A stretch of 64,000 bases of DNA from Oleidesulfovibrio sp964593925 (lineage in GTDB: Bacteria > Desulfobacterota > Desulfovibrionia > Desulfovibrionales > Desulfovibrionaceae), in assembly GCA_964593925.1 (NCBI GenBank), contig CAZQKM010000009.1, positions 26,127 to 90,126 on the forward strand. Reading direction: 5' to 3'. Below, piece after piece: positions 63,989 to 64,000 of this stretch. The notes below the pieces were generated by a model. It searched no databases. It was not told the DNA's origin and saw only the letters and a program-made list of their open reading frames with translations. A program made the translations under genes and the position numbers. Positions within the stretch are counted from its first letter, which is position 1, and every line of letters starts with the position of its first letter.

Positions 63989-64000
63989 CTGTAATTTATG

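Noticed and set aside
1..64000. CRISPR arrays, tRNA and rRNA genes
   Set aside because: Scanned by eye for regular spaced repeats, cloverleaf sequences and rRNA cores; none recognised. A tRNA finder would be decisive.

Overview
The window looks like chromosome of a sulfate- or sulfite-respiring anaerobe of the Desulfovibrionales. The signs are an Rnf gene set preceded by a ten-haem periplasmic cytochrome c and followed by ApbE, a flagellar rod/ring/hook-junction operon ending in csrA-fliW behind a sigma-54 promoter, several sulfonate-type enzymes (HpsN-like, CuyA-like), and TRAP transport. Base composition is near half G+C, with a few clearly AT-rich intergenic islands. The species cannot be named from sequence alone.

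Layout. 1-2.8 kb (minus): rimP-nusA-ylxR-infB translation/transcription operon, with a terminator-like hairpin in its leader. 2.9-13.4 kb (plus): flgF-flgG-flgA-flgH-flgI-flgJ(M23)-flgN-flgK-flgL-csrA-fliW. 13.4-14.1 kb: AT-rich gap. 14.1-21.7 kb (minus): a sigma-54 activator followed by a sigma-54 promoter and an operon encoding a lysine 2,3-aminomutase-like radical SAM enzyme, two D-Ala-D-Ala-ligase-like ATP-grasp enzymes, a GNAT acetyltransferase and a GNAT-histone-deacetylase fusion. This is the best candidate for an undescribed pathway, probably making or turning over an acylated, beta-lysine-containing small molecule. 22.1-27.7 kb (minus): polar-amino-acid ABC transporter, AroM-like protein, imidazolonepropionase-like amidohydrolase and a GntR regulator, with two near-identical GntR-type operators upstream. 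27.9-28.8 kb: an orphan hypothetical gene, then a relic-like gap.

29.4-31.4 kb: Mrp-type iron-sulfur carrier ATPase, divergent from a UPF0251/DUF134 regulator and a NifX/NifB-type protein. 31.6-38.8 kb: a YtcJ-like amidohydrolase and an MFS transporter, divergent from a NarL-type response regulator, an oligopeptide-type binding protein and a HisKA_3 sensor kinase. The last two are each frameshifted by one base near or at a G tract. 38.9-45.8 kb (minus): HpsN/HisD-like dehydrogenase, DegT aminotransferase, DctPQM TRAP transporter and a GntR regulator. 45.9-46.4 kb: arsenate-reductase-type phosphatase. 46.7-53.6 kb (plus): ten-haem cytochrome, rnfC-D-G-E-A-B, apbE. 53.8-54.2 kb: universal stress protein. 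55.3 kb: small orphan protein. 55.9-60.2 kb (minus): creB-creC-creD envelope-stress-type system. 60.8-61.3 kb (minus): HD-domain hydrolase. 62-64 kb (plus): CuyA/D-cysteine-desulfhydrase-like PLP enzyme behind a 42-bp perfect palindrome, and a dicarboxylate/amino-acid symporter gene broken by an in-frame TAG and probably truncated near the window end.

How the genes fit together: sulfonate-type catabolic genes (HpsN-like, CuyA-like) could release sulfite or pyruvate in a sulfite reducer; the Rnf-cytochrome complex would couple ferredoxin to the periplasmic cytochrome pool; flagellar and motility control is self-contained (CsrA-FliW). All function calls are from reading the sequence; no database search was run.
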